Below, piece by piece: positions 55,437 through 64,000 of a stretch of DNA of 64,000 nucleotides. The position numbers were made by a program, and so were the translations under genes. The stretch's first letter is position 1; each line of letters opens with the position of its first letter. The notes beneath the pieces were generated by a model. That model saw only the letters and a program-made list of their open reading frames with translations, ran no database searches and was not told where the DNA came from. The stretch is from Tritrichomonas foetus (lineage: Eukaryota > Parabasalia > Tritrichomonadida > Tritrichomonadidae): NCBI GenBank assembly GCA_001839685.1, contig MLAK01001448.1, forward strand, positions 37,178-101,177, read 5' to 3'.

Positions 55437-56723
55437 ATGGATCGTAAGTACTCATTTTTCTCAATTCAACAACTTTTTGAATACAAAAGTGACAGTCTCA
55501 TCATGGAAAAACAAAATTGTCGAGTACAGATTGAGATCAAATTATTTGGAATCGGTAAAGTTTTCAAGTTCCTTTACGACAACTTCTATTTCGTTCAATT
55601 GTTTTTCTTTATCGTTTCGTGCGCGTTTTTTTATTTTGGATTACGGATCCCAATGTTTTTATTTTTGTTCTTCGAATGCTTCATAATATGGTGTCAATAT
55701 AGAGCTCCACTCATCGACCAGGAGCGACGCGAAAATTTCACGAAATGGGTGGATTCAGCCATGGTCGCGGAAGGAGGCGAAAGCTGTCATTTTATGAACG
55801 CAATGCTCGAGCAGTGCTTCGAAAAGATGTTTCCAGATTCCCTCAGTCCATATCTATGCCGCCTTGCTGAAGAAACCTGCGAATTATATAAACCTGGATT
55901 TGTCACAGATTTGAAGTTTACAGCCATGACGTATGGATATAAACCGCCAAAATTTCTCCAAGTTATCTCCGAACAGGCCAAAGCGTGCCAAAGTGCACCA
56001 AATAGTGTATCAATGACATGGTATTGCGTTTTCGCCAATAATATGACTTTTCAGTGTGATTTCAAAATGTTTGGAATTCCCATTCACCTTGTTATGGATG
56101 ACTGGGTATTTTACATGCCTGTTCAGACAATTGTTGAATCGCCTGAAAAAAATGAATTTTTGAATACGCCAATCATAACGGCGGTTGCTTTTACTTACCC
56201 AGAGCCACTCATTGTGTTGCATAATAACATGTGGTTCAATGGTTTTAACTTCAGCTTAATTCCAATGTGCCATTATGCATTCACTCAGTGGTTTGAAGCA
56301 AGTATGGCTGCAATGATTTCATTCGATGAGTATATGGTATGGGATTGGATCTTGAACACATACACATTCAGGCATAAGACTCGAACGTATTCAAAATTAT
56401 CAGAAGATCTTTTTAAAGATATTGCAACATTAGATACCGAAAAGACACCATCTTATTCAAGGTTTTCAATGCCAAATGACGTGGTGAGGAGATTTGATGA
56501 AAAACGGAAAACTGATTGGGAAAGAGCTTACAAAACAAAGGTACCACCAAATGAAATGCTAGTGATGATGGCACCTCCTTACCAAGAAGAAAATGAACCG
56601 GTTTTCAAATATTATGAGCAGAAGAAACCATGCAGTGATGTTGAAACACAAACAGAAAACAACATTGAAAACGGAACCGAAAATTTGAATGTTCAAAGTG
56701 AAATTAATCTTGCTCAAGATTAA
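55437..56723 (+). CDS. SMP-domain lipid-transfer protein anchored by a membrane hairpin
   Basis: The protein is 428 residues from ATG 55437, or 406 from the Met at 55503. Residues about 51-86 contain two adjacent hydrophobic segments (YFVQLFFFIVSCAFFYFG, IPMFLFLFFECFIIW), a hairpin like that of E-Syt/tricalbin proteins. Residues about 96-300 match an SMP domain: the helix ENFTKWVDSAMVAEGG with MNAMLEQCFEKMFPDSL, then LKFTAMTYGYKPPKFLQVIS (the conserved LxLGxxPP-like element) and strand pairs around DFKMFGIPIHLVMDD. SMP domains carry lipids between membranes at contact sites. No C2 domain follows, which is unusual; the C-terminus is charged and disordered. It probably works in ER contact sites. 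Confidence 0.7.
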   Translation: MDRKYSFFSIQQLFEYKSDSLIMEKQNCRVQIEIKLFGIGKVFKFLYDNFYFVQLFFFIVSCAFFYFGLRIPMFLFLFFECFIIWCQYRAPLIDQERRENFTKWVDSAMVAEGGESCHFMNAMLEQCFEKMFPDSLSPYLCRLAEETCELYKPGFVTDLKFTAMTYGYKPPKFLQVISEQAKACQSAPNSVSMTWYCVFANNMTFQCDFKMFGIPIHLVMDDWVFYMPVQTIVESPEKNEFLNTPIITAVAFTYPEPLIVLHNNMWFNGFNFSLIPMCHYAFTQWFEASMAAMISFDEYMVWDWILNTYTFRHKTRTYSKLSEDLFKDIATLDTEKTPSYSRFSMPNDVVRRFDEKRKTDWERAYKTKVPPNEMLVMMAPPYQEENEPVFKYYEQKKPCSDVETQTENNIENGTENLNVQSEINLAQD

Positions 56724-57330
56724 AGTGAAATAGATTATTACTTGTGAATATCGGAGAAAAAAAAAAGAAAAATAGAATCGATGTATTGTATTATTTTGTA
56801 TAAAGTGTTAAATAGAAATCTCTCTCTCTCTCTCTCTCTTTTTTTTTTTTAATTAATATTCATATAAAGTTATGACTCTCGAAATTGTATTAAGCCAATT
56901 GTTTTTCTTGAGGTGGTGACTCCAACAATATCAAGATAAGTCTGCAATCATTTCCTATTAATTAAAAAAGTCGTACGGAGTTCTTTAAGGGAGAACTCTG
57001 TGATTTTAAGAAAAAAATTAGTTTCGACCATAGTCATTCTCATAAAACAATCATCAGAAGCAATTATACATATAATACTTCAAGGTAAAAAAAGAATAAA
57101 TCGACTAAATAATAAAGAAATTTATAGAATATTATTTAAATTTTAGAAAACATACTATAAACACATTTCCTTAAAAACAAAAACAAAAAATAAAGGTATT
57201 CGAACGCAATTGTGTAAAAAAAAAAGACAATTACCTCCACATTATTAATTTTTTCATATATATTTATACTATATAATAAAACATTCGATTCATTTCTATT
57301 TCTGGCATTTCTATTGTTTTTATGGAATAA
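56724..57330. other. Convergent spacer with a CT microsatellite
   Basis: About 600 bp with (CT)n followed by poly-T at 56819-56850 and several A-rich runs. No gene is recognised. Confidence 0.5.
56819..56850. repeat. (CT)n-(T)n microsatellite
   Basis: About ten CT units followed by about 11 T. Confidence 0.9.
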
Positions 57331-58331
57331 CTATTGGAACCGCCTTAAAAAGCCGTCAATATTAATTTCTTCGAGATCAAAATCTGAAGAATTCGCAAAA
57401 GTGGCAATTTGCGATGGTCCAGCGAAATGCTGCTGATGATTTTCAACTGCTCCAGCCGAAATACTCCTAAATTTGGATTCTAAGTGAGGTATAGAAAACT
57501 GCTGAGGCGAGTTTGGTGGACTCGAAGGAACATAAACTGGAGAATGACCAGTGTTGGGTGGATGAGGTGGCAAAGCAGGATGAGCTGGCATTTCGTGGTG
57601 ATTTTGATGAACCATTAAATGGGAAAATGTAACATTAGGAAGAGAAAATCTAGGTGGATTTCGATTCATCATTTGAGAAGAAATATGTTCAAGATTCCGA
57701 TATTGGATATTGGTTGGCTCGGAGCACTCCCGAATTGTAATGTTTGGGAATTCTTATTGATTTGGTGGTAGTGGTACCGGCATTGGACATCACTTCTGTT
57801 TCCGAGAAGCGAAGCGATTTTCGTCCATGATTTATCACCAAATTGCTGAATAAGTCTCAGTAAAAGAGACTCTTCTTCTGTCGACCAGGTATCTTTGGAT
57901 ATTCTTGGATTTAATCCACGACTCCATCTTTGCGAGCATTGAGCGCGAGTTCGATCATTGCCAACAAACATGGCAACCGTTGACCAGTTATCAAGTCCGT
58001 AGCGAAGAATTCCTGCCAGAAGTCTATTGTCTTCAATTGGACTCCAAGGCCTCGACTTTTTGTGAGAATTTTCGTCCTGATTTTCGATTGAAGGCAGAGG
58101 TGCCTCTTCGACGGTTTTTATTTCGTGGATTTTATCTAAGGTGTCGGTTTGCATCCCAAGTGCTATAAACGCTTCGCACGACTGCTCGTAAGTCGCCTCG
58201 AGATTGAGATAATTTTGGATTATATTTAATAACTCGTCTTTGTTTTGTTCTTGCTCTGTCGTAAGTTGATGATCTAATTCGGATGAAGCTATATCCAATA
58301 TAGCAGCAATCCCATTTTGGTGCGGTTTCAT
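57331..58331 (-). pseudogene. Two-repeat Myb-like gene with a probable frameshift (57669-58331 plus 57331-57755)
   Basis: From ATG 58331 the frame codes 220 residues with two Myb repeats (about 94-139 and 147-191; the recognition helices are RAQCSQRW and DVQCRYHYH). It ends at 57669 in an odd hydrophobic tail (ILNIFLLK). A second, overlapping frame is open from about 57755 to the stop at 57331 and codes a proline/histidine-rich tail (for example HPALPPHPPNTGHSP). It is what one expects after the Myb repeats, and upstream of its first ATG it reads sensible polar sequence (RECSEPTNIQYRNLE). The two frames are related by a one-base deletion, located between about 57665 and 57755. This could be an error, a recent mutation or a −1 frameshift. 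I list the whole as one locus. Confidence 0.5.
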
Positions 58332-59700
58332 CGAAAGATCTTACTTGTTCGGATGTAAGAGAAAATTATTGAAATTATTTAAATTCTGGGAAAATCGAGA
58401 CAGTGAATATAAATTACTACTATAAGTATTGAATATTAGAGGCGAAAAAGAAATAAATTGAAATTATCACAGAAAAAGGTGAATTAGTTCAAATCAATTA
58501 AATCAAATGAGTAGAAATTCTTTTGAATAAAATTGAGTCCAATTACTTTCATAAAAAGTTAAAAACACAGAATTTTCATTGATATCAATTCAACGAAATG
58601 TATTGAATCACCATTTTTTAATTGCCAAAAGGAAATTGATTATTTGATAATTGTTATAGAAATAATTGTTAGATATTGAAACTTTTGACAATATTAAATT
58701 CAATTTATTGAATATATTCAATCTTTAACCATATGTATTTAGGCCTCTATCGATCATCACACTCAATTCGGCTTTCGATAGATGTATTCCCTCATAGTTA
58801 ATTTACATCTAGTACTTGTGAAAATTGGGATCATCAAATATATTAGGTGATAATGATTCTTTATTGTTGTTGCCACAACTGATAATTATTCATTATGCAT
58901 TATGAGACGGGAAAGATTGGAATCGACTATTTGTTCATAGATAAATCAAAGCTGAAATTAATGATCACTGTAATGGGATAACTTTTTGAATAATTAAATG
59001 GCCGATGGTAAATAAATAATTTTCATCGAAAAGATAATTATTTTTAATTCTAGCCTCTTAGATTCGCTCATTGATTCAAATAAGACATCTCTCAATTATG
59101 ATACATCTATATAATATTATGAAAATAAATAAACACATTTTCCAACCACAATCTTTGATATCAATTGTTGCCCCTTTGAAACAAAAGCGATGACTAATGC
59201 ACACTATAATATATACTTTATAATTAACCGTTATATCATCTTATCCATAAATAAATCAATCGATAATGTGACAAAACTTGGAAAGTTTTTTCTATTCACT
59301 TTCTTAATTTCTATCAACAACGGTGGAACTTTTTGAATATGATAACACTTTTGATGTTATCTCAACTTTTTGACAAAATTCTTTTTATATTGAAATTTCC
59401 ACTTTTTGAGAAATGGCTTAAAACCGTCAGATGGCATTCAAAAAAAATTGGATAATATTGTTCTAAAACCTCATTCCTTCATTGTTTTAGTGGCTTATTT
59501 TCGGAATATTTCGACCTTTTTTAATATCTATAGCATTATTTTTCATCAAAATTACGTTTTAGTCAAGACAATATAAATTCATTCGGAGTTTTGCCATATT
59601 GATTTTTTTAGAGAAAATTCTAGAATGTCGTTTCCAAAAACAAATAAAAAGTGAAAACATGAAAATTCTAAACGGCTGCCAAAAAAGAAAACATCTCAAA
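58332..59700. other. Long spacer (about 1.3 kb) with clustered ACTTTTTGA motifs
   Basis: AT-rich with no recognised RNA or protein gene. Three ACTTTTTGA copies lie at 59328, 59365 and 59401, about 300-370 bp before the next start. A TTCATTCGG initiator-like site is at 59578. An in-frame ATG at 59659 precedes the chosen start of the next gene. Confidence 0.45.
59328..59409 (+). promoter_or_regulatory. Three ACTTTTTGA copies at about 36.5-bp spacing
   Basis: Copies begin at 59328, 59365 and 59401, spaced 37 and 36 bp, near three and a half helical turns. A related CACTTTTGA lies at 59346. They are candidate transcription-factor sites. Confidence 0.4.
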
Positions 59701-62190
59701 ATGAGTTCTAGAATCAAATTCAGGCACGGACGTAAATTCCCACCTCGCATTTCCAGAGAAGAACTATATGATAGAACACAACAAGTGCTGAACGATTGCG
59801 GCGTCGATAATCATTCACAAGCAGAATTTACAGCAAAGATTGCTAAAGAAGTTGTTGGAAAGAAGGATTATAAATACGAATCTCTTCAACCTGAATTAAA
59901 GCTGAGAGATGATTTAGCTTGGAAATCTGCTTTTTCCGTCGCCCAAACATTCTTGAAAGATTTTCAAATGAGTTTGACTTTGGATACATTCACACTTGAA
60001 TTCGAGAAAAACAAACTTCCAGCAAACGATGCGATTTTAAATGACACAGATTCTGTTTCACTTTTAGAAAAAATGATCGAGGATTCTGTTCGAATTCCAT
60101 TCAGCGAGCGAGTTGCCGATTTTGTTGAATATGCAAAACTTCCTCTTCCTTCAGCCAAGCCAAAATCCCAGCCAATTCAACAATTTACCCAAAAAGAAAA
60201 ACAATCGCTTTTAACTCAAAAGATTCAAACAAAAGCACCAGCAAAAGCACCAGAACAAGATCCAAAGAAGACAACTCCACAACAATCGAATGACGATTTT
60301 GATGACGATGGTGAATTTGATGAACCCAATTTTTCAGATGAAGATTTGAATGACGATGGAGTTCCACCTCCTGTTTCTCCAGCTGCTGCACCACCTTCAG
60401 ATAATGATGAGGACCTTGATGTTGAAAACTTTGATTCTGACGACGTCAATGCTACACCGACCAAACCGATTAATGCATCACCTGAAAAATCCCCAGCTAA
60501 GCAGGAAGAATTTTCTGATGATGATGATTTCGATATCGAAGTTGAAGATGTTGGTCAATCAAACGACGTTTCGATTGAAGAACAAAAACAAGAATCCAAA
60601 CCAGAACCAGAAGCTGAAACAGTTGAGGATTTTGATGAAGGTGATGAATTTGACTTACCATCTGAAGGAGAAGCTCCAGAATCTCCAAATAAAGAAGAAA
60701 AGGTTGATGCAAAAGATGCAATTCAACCTATTTCTGATGAAGATGATATGGAAATGGATTTGGGATTATCCGATGAAGACGAAAATAGCTTTGAACAAAA
60801 TGCATCAACTGAAAACCCAGTAACTCCATCTCAACCAACTTCAACTCAACCAGCTACAACAGCACATGCTTCTTCTCTTTCTAATGAACAATTCGAGGAC
60901 GATGTTGAAGATATTGATGTAGATTTTGATGAAATTGGATCAGATCAAGAGAACAAACCAGAAGAATCGCCAGTCAAACAGCCAATTCCAGAAAATAAAC
61001 AAGAAATCAAGGAAGAAACAAAAGAAGATATTCAACCAGAATCTGATGATGATTTTGATATTGAAGTTGAAGATGGATTCGACGAAATTCCTGAAGCTCA
61101 TGAAGAACCACCAGTCTCACCTGTTTCTAAAACAGCTCCAGGTGAATCAAAACCAGCAGAAGATTTTCAAGCTGATGACTTCGATGAAGTTGATGATTTC
61201 GATATAGAAATCGATGATGTTCATTCTGATGATCATCATGAAGAACAACAAAAACAACAAGAAGAAAAGCCAAATGTTGAATCGAAACCAAATGAAGTTT
61301 CACAAAATCAATATTCTGAAGATGAAGATGACTTTAATGGAAGATTTTCAGATGATGAAGAAAAGTCACAAAATAGCCAACAAGATGATATAGTCGAAGA
61401 CTTTAATATTGATGATGAGGACATGAATATTTCTAACAATGATGTAAATGCAAGTCCAAAACAAGCACTACCACCACAAGAACAAGAAGATAAAGTTTCA
61501 GACATTGACGTTGATTTCGATGATGTTGATATTGATGACTTTGATGCAGATCAAAGCCCAGAAAAACCACCACCTCAACAACAACAACAACAACAACAAC
61601 CTAAAGAAGAACCTAAAGAAGAAAGCGTTGAAACTTTTTCAGATGATAATGATTTTGATATAGAGATTGAAGAACCTGAAGAATCTCCAACTCAAAGCCC
61701 TGAGAAAGCACCACAAATAGAGAAAGAAGATGAATTTTCTGACAATGATTTCGATGTAGACTTGGGATTATCTGACGATGAGAATGCAGAAGAACCTCCA
61801 CAAGCACCGCCAGCAGCTTCAAAACAACAGAATGAAGATCCGGTTGAAGCATTTACTGATGATGATTTTGATATCGAAGTTGATGAAGATTTCGATCAAC
61901 CAGAATCACCAAAAGAAGAAAAAGTTCCACCAAAAGAACAACCAAAGCCAGCATCAGAAGATGATGATTTTGATGTTGATGTTGATGATTTCGATGTAGG
62001 TGATTCTGATGAAGATAATGAGGGCAAAAATAAAAGTCCTGCTAAAGAAGAAAAGCCTGAATCAGATGATGATATGGACATTGTTGTTGATGACTTCAAC
62101 TCTGATTCAGAGAAAGAACAGAAAAATGATGATGACATAGTTGAAGATTTCGGAGATGATGACTTCGACATTGATATGGAAGACATCTAA
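59701..62190 (+). CDS. LisH-like protein with about a dozen acidic FDIE-type repeats
   Basis: The protein is 829 residues from ATG 59701; an in-frame ATG at 59659 would add 14. The folded part is the first 120 residues: a helical region (ELYDRTQQVLNDCG), then a segment resembling LisH (WKSAFSVAQTFLKDFQMSL, DTFTLEFEKNKL). From about residue 200 to the end the chain is extremely acidic (D/E/S/P). It repeats a core such as DDDFDIEVED, DDFDIEIDD, SDNDFDVDLGLSDDE and DDDFDVDVDD about twelve times. A LisH domain suggests dimerisation at microtubules or the centrosome/basal body, as in FOP/OFD1-like proteins. The repeats are disordered binding arrays whose hydrophobic-acidic FDIE core could each bind a partner. 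Function is inferred only. Confidence 0.65.
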   Translation: MSSRIKFRHGRKFPPRISREELYDRTQQVLNDCGVDNHSQAEFTAKIAKEVVGKKDYKYESLQPELKLRDDLAWKSAFSVAQTFLKDFQMSLTLDTFTLEFEKNKLPANDAILNDTDSVSLLEKMIEDSVRIPFSERVADFVEYAKLPLPSAKPKSQPIQQFTQKEKQSLLTQKIQTKAPAKAPEQDPKKTTPQQSNDDFDDDGEFDEPNFSDEDLNDDGVPPPVSPAAAPPSDNDEDLDVENFDSDDVNATPTKPINASPEKSPAKQEEFSDDDDFDIEVEDVGQSNDVSIEEQKQESKPEPEAETVEDFDEGDEFDLPSEGEAPESPNKEEKVDAKDAIQPISDEDDMEMDLGLSDEDENSFEQNASTENPVTPSQPTSTQPATTAHASSLSNEQFEDDVEDIDVDFDEIGSDQENKPEESPVKQPIPENKQEIKEETKEDIQPESDDDFDIEVEDGFDEIPEAHEEPPVSPVSKTAPGESKPAEDFQADDFDEVDDFDIEIDDVHSDDHHEEQQKQQEEKPNVESKPNEVSQNQYSEDEDDFNGRFSDDEEKSQNSQQDDIVEDFNIDDEDMNISNNDVNASPKQALPPQEQEDKVSDIDVDFDDVDIDDFDADQSPEKPPPQQQQQQQQPKEEPKEESVETFSDDNDFDIEIEEPEESPTQSPEKAPQIEKEDEFSDNDFDVDLGLSDDENAEEPPQAPPAASKQQNEDPVEAFTDDDFDIEVDEDFDQPESPKEEKVPPKEQPKPASEDDDFDVDVDDFDVGDSDEDNEGKNKSPAKEEKPESDDDMDIVVDDFNSDSEKEQKNDDDIVEDFGDDDFDIDMEDI

Positions 62191-62920
62191 GATTAATTTT
62201 TTTATTTTTATTTGATATACGCTTTTTTTATTATTGATATTAATAAACTTAAGGTTATAAAGCCATAATTTGTTTATTCATATTCAAAAGGGACAATTAT
62301 TCTTGATAATTGATTCGAAATATAGAAAATATATCATTTATTTCTTCATTATAATACTGGTAAATCACATTAGTTGTCAGAAAAAAAAAATCAGATTGAT
62401 GCACCTTACATTATGTGTCATTAAGCATCATTGTTTCAAGACAATTTTTGTCCTAATGACTTCTAACTGGTCAAAATTCAATGCAGCCATCTACAGTTTG
62501 TTCTGGATAAATGCCATTTACTCCACAGTGGTGTGAATAAGACAAGGTGATTTTACTGGATAATAAAATAGGGTCCTATTGAACCTTAAGATAAAGAATT
62601 TATGAGAAGTAAAATCAATAAGAAATGAATAAATGAATGAAAAAATTATTATGATCAATGGTAACCAATTTTACTCCGGATCGTAAATGAACTAGTAGAG
62701 ATAAAACTGGAAATAAAAATAGATTTTCTGAAAATTATATTTTGTTCATGATGAAACAGTTTCTGGATGATATTTTCAAAAATGATCATCTATTTGCCAA
62801 ATATCGACTCAATAAATGATCGTATTTTCGACTTTTGTGACTTTAAATGGCATTATCATATCAAAAACTCTTTGTGTTTATTATTCAATTTTCCATGAAT
62901 TCAATAGCATAAAAAAAAAT
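62191..62920. other. Spacer with promoter-like elements of the second DENN gene
   Basis: About 730 bp. AAATGATC-type sequences occur at about 62777-62786 and 62814-62824. ATTCAATAGC lies about 20 nt before the ATG at 62921. A short open frame near 62270-62536 begins with TTG and is not credible. Confidence 0.4.
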
Positions 62921-64000
62921 ATGGCGGCTCCAAATTGGAATATACATAAATTCGAGCAAAATCTCGAGAAGCAAGTCAAGCGCCGCCATCTTATTGTTCG
63001 CTCACCATCAATCGATCTTCATGTCCCTCAAAGTTGCTCCGCTTATGATCAATTTTTGCTCGTTGGTATTCCACCCGATCAAACGGCTGATTCTGACCCA
63101 GAGATATTAATTGCATATCCACCAGTAAATCCATCTGGCATCAGCATTCCAAGAATTATCAACATGTGCCTTCCGACGGGCCCAAAAAGAAAATATTTGC
63201 GCGGTAATGGAAACGAGCCAATCCAAGATGAATTCGTGTTCACCATCGTAAATGGTATGGAAATTATTTACGGCTCTTGTATTCACGTCGTTGTAGGAAA
63301 CAATAACAAGAAAAAATCATTTTATTCATCATTGGCGACCGTTAATACCACCTATTGCTTTTGTCTATTGTCACATTCTGCGATTTTAGCCACGCATTTC
63401 ACCTTTCTTTCTGATTTGGTTTTATCCACTCTAAATTTATTTAAAATGGATTGCATTCCTGAAGTTGTGCCTCCTTTTTTCAATATGACAAACATAATTG
63501 AAAATATGGAACTAAATGGCCAAGTTGCTCATCATCGATCAATTAAAGTTCCAGCAGATTTTATGAAAGCAATTGTTTTTTATTATACAAAAAGTGGAGA
63601 TTCACCGCCTTTTGAAATCAACAAAACAACATGTTTATACTTCCCGCCAATTGAAAATTTAGAATGTCTTCTCTGGCTCTCCCTTGATACTTTGTTTTCT
63701 ATTCTAAGTATAGAGTTAATTATGAAATTAATTACATCTTTAATTTTAGATGCACAAGTCTTAATTATTGGCTCTTCTTTACAAGAAGTGTCAATGACTG
63801 TTCTCGCTTTGCAACATTTAATTCGTCCTTTTCGATTTTGTGGTCCTGTTGTTCCAGTATTACCAAATGTACCAGATTTCTTTAATATTTTGATGTCGCC
63901 AACCCCTTTTCTGATTGGTGTTGCTCCTTGTGAAGAATTAAGTTCGCTAGTTTTCTTGGATACAGCAATTATTATCTATCTTGAGAAAAAGCCAGCACCA
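62921..64000 (+). CDS. DENN domain protein, 5' part (runs off the window)
   Basis: The frame is open from ATG 62921 to the end of the window, 360 codons without a stop. Residues about 45-165 form the longin-like uDENN region (YDQFLLVGIPPDQT, EILIAYPP, FTIVNGMEIIYGSCIHVVV). Residues about 245-355 contain DENN-core features: the helix LLWLSLDTLFSILSIELIMK, then AQVLIIGSSLQEVSMTVLAL and HLIRPFRFCGPVVPVLP with PFLIGVAPC. This is the pattern L-x-LLxxxxSxxQEVSxAVxAL(x)-xLLxPFxW-xxxVPILP-xPxP(Y/F)LxGV. DENN proteins are Rab exchange factors. The C-terminal part is outside the window. Confidence 0.8.
   Translation, partial: MAAPNWNIHKFEQNLEKQVKRRHLIVRSPSIDLHVPQSCSAYDQFLLVGIPPDQTADSDPEILIAYPPVNPSGISIPRIINMCLPTGPKRKYLRGNGNEPIQDEFVFTIVNGMEIIYGSCIHVVVGNNNKKKSFYSSLATVNTTYCFCLLSHSAILATHFTFLSDLVLSTLNLFKMDCIPEVVPPFFNMTNIIENMELNGQVAHHRSIKVPADFMKAIVFYYTKSGDSPPFEINKTTCLYFPPIENLECLLWLSLDTLFSILSIELIMKLITSLILDAQVLIIGSSLQEVSMTVLALQHLIRPFRFCGPVVPVLPNVPDFFNILMSPTPFLIGVAPCEELSSLVFLDTAIIIYLEKKPAP

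Noticed and set aside
62270..62536. 88-codon frame with hydrophobic composition
   Set aside because: Begins with TTG, has no promoter motif close by and no family likeness.
1..64000. tRNA, rRNA, CRISPR arrays, intact transposons
   Set aside because: I looked for B-box-like GTTCRA contexts, regular spacer arrays and transposase-like frames and found none that hold up; the GTTCGAA at 36239 is part of a palindrome and not a tRNA.

Overview
The window is a gene-dense, AT-rich (roughly two thirds A+T by eye) piece of a nuclear genome from a protist. The best fit is a trichomonad parabasalid (Trichomonas/Tritrichomonas type). Reasons: more than 30 genes without any recognisable intron; three Myb-repeat transcription factors whose Myb repeats look trichomonad; very short 5' leaders in which many start codons lie 5-40 nt downstream of a TCAYW/TCAAW initiator-like motif; a typical eukaryotic set of Rab, DENN, SMP, saposin and karyopherin-like proteins; and many low-complexity proteins. 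The species is an inference.

Layout. 1-6 kb: 3' end of a Y-S-E repeat protein, a small unknown gene, a minisatellite, a secreted double-saposin protein and an exportin-like protein. 6-14.5 kb: a divergent pair, a very large IQ/Sfi1-like cytoskeletal protein and a triple-GAF protein ending in a PDE domain that has lost its metal ligands. 14.6-17.3 kb: a macro-domain-like gene broken by one in-frame stop, then an assembly scar (single N at 16127 flanked by two 318-bp near-identical copies) beside an LRR gene. 17.6-23.8 kb: a coiled-coil protein, a DENN protein, an ARM-like protein and a three-repeat Myb. 23.8-24.8 kb: gene relics, including an internal piece of the oligosaccharyltransferase STT3. 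24.9-36 kb: a VPS9-like protein with a hexapeptide tail repeat, an importin-beta-like protein, a 973-residue coiled coil, a GNAT acetyltransferase and a Rad23/ubiquilin-like shuttle protein. 36-47 kb: small proteins, a second three-repeat Myb, a Sel1-repeat protein, a Rab, a UBL protein, a P-loop ATPase and an aldo/keto reductase. 47.5-52 kb: the WAVE-complex subunit CYFIP, divergent from a short LZTFL1/BBS17-like gene. 52-59 kb: two unknown divergent genes whose starts are 41 bp apart, an SMP lipid-transfer protein and a frameshifted third Myb. 59.7-64 kb: a LisH-like protein with about a dozen acidic FDIE-type repeats, and the 5' part of a second DENN gene.

Themes: membrane traffic and contact sites (two DENN, Rab, VPS9-like, SMP), actin/cilium cytoskeleton (CYFIP, LZTFL1, IQ/Sfi1-like, coiled coils), nucleocytoplasmic transport (two karyopherin-like proteins) and Myb-based transcription. 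The intergenic DNA holds recurring short motifs (ACTTTTTGA, AAATGRTCRTT, and a GC-rich 17-mer at two starts) that look like a lineage-specific promoter vocabulary. I saw no rRNA, tRNA, CRISPR or intact transposon. All homology calls come from reading translated sequence by eye, with no database search.
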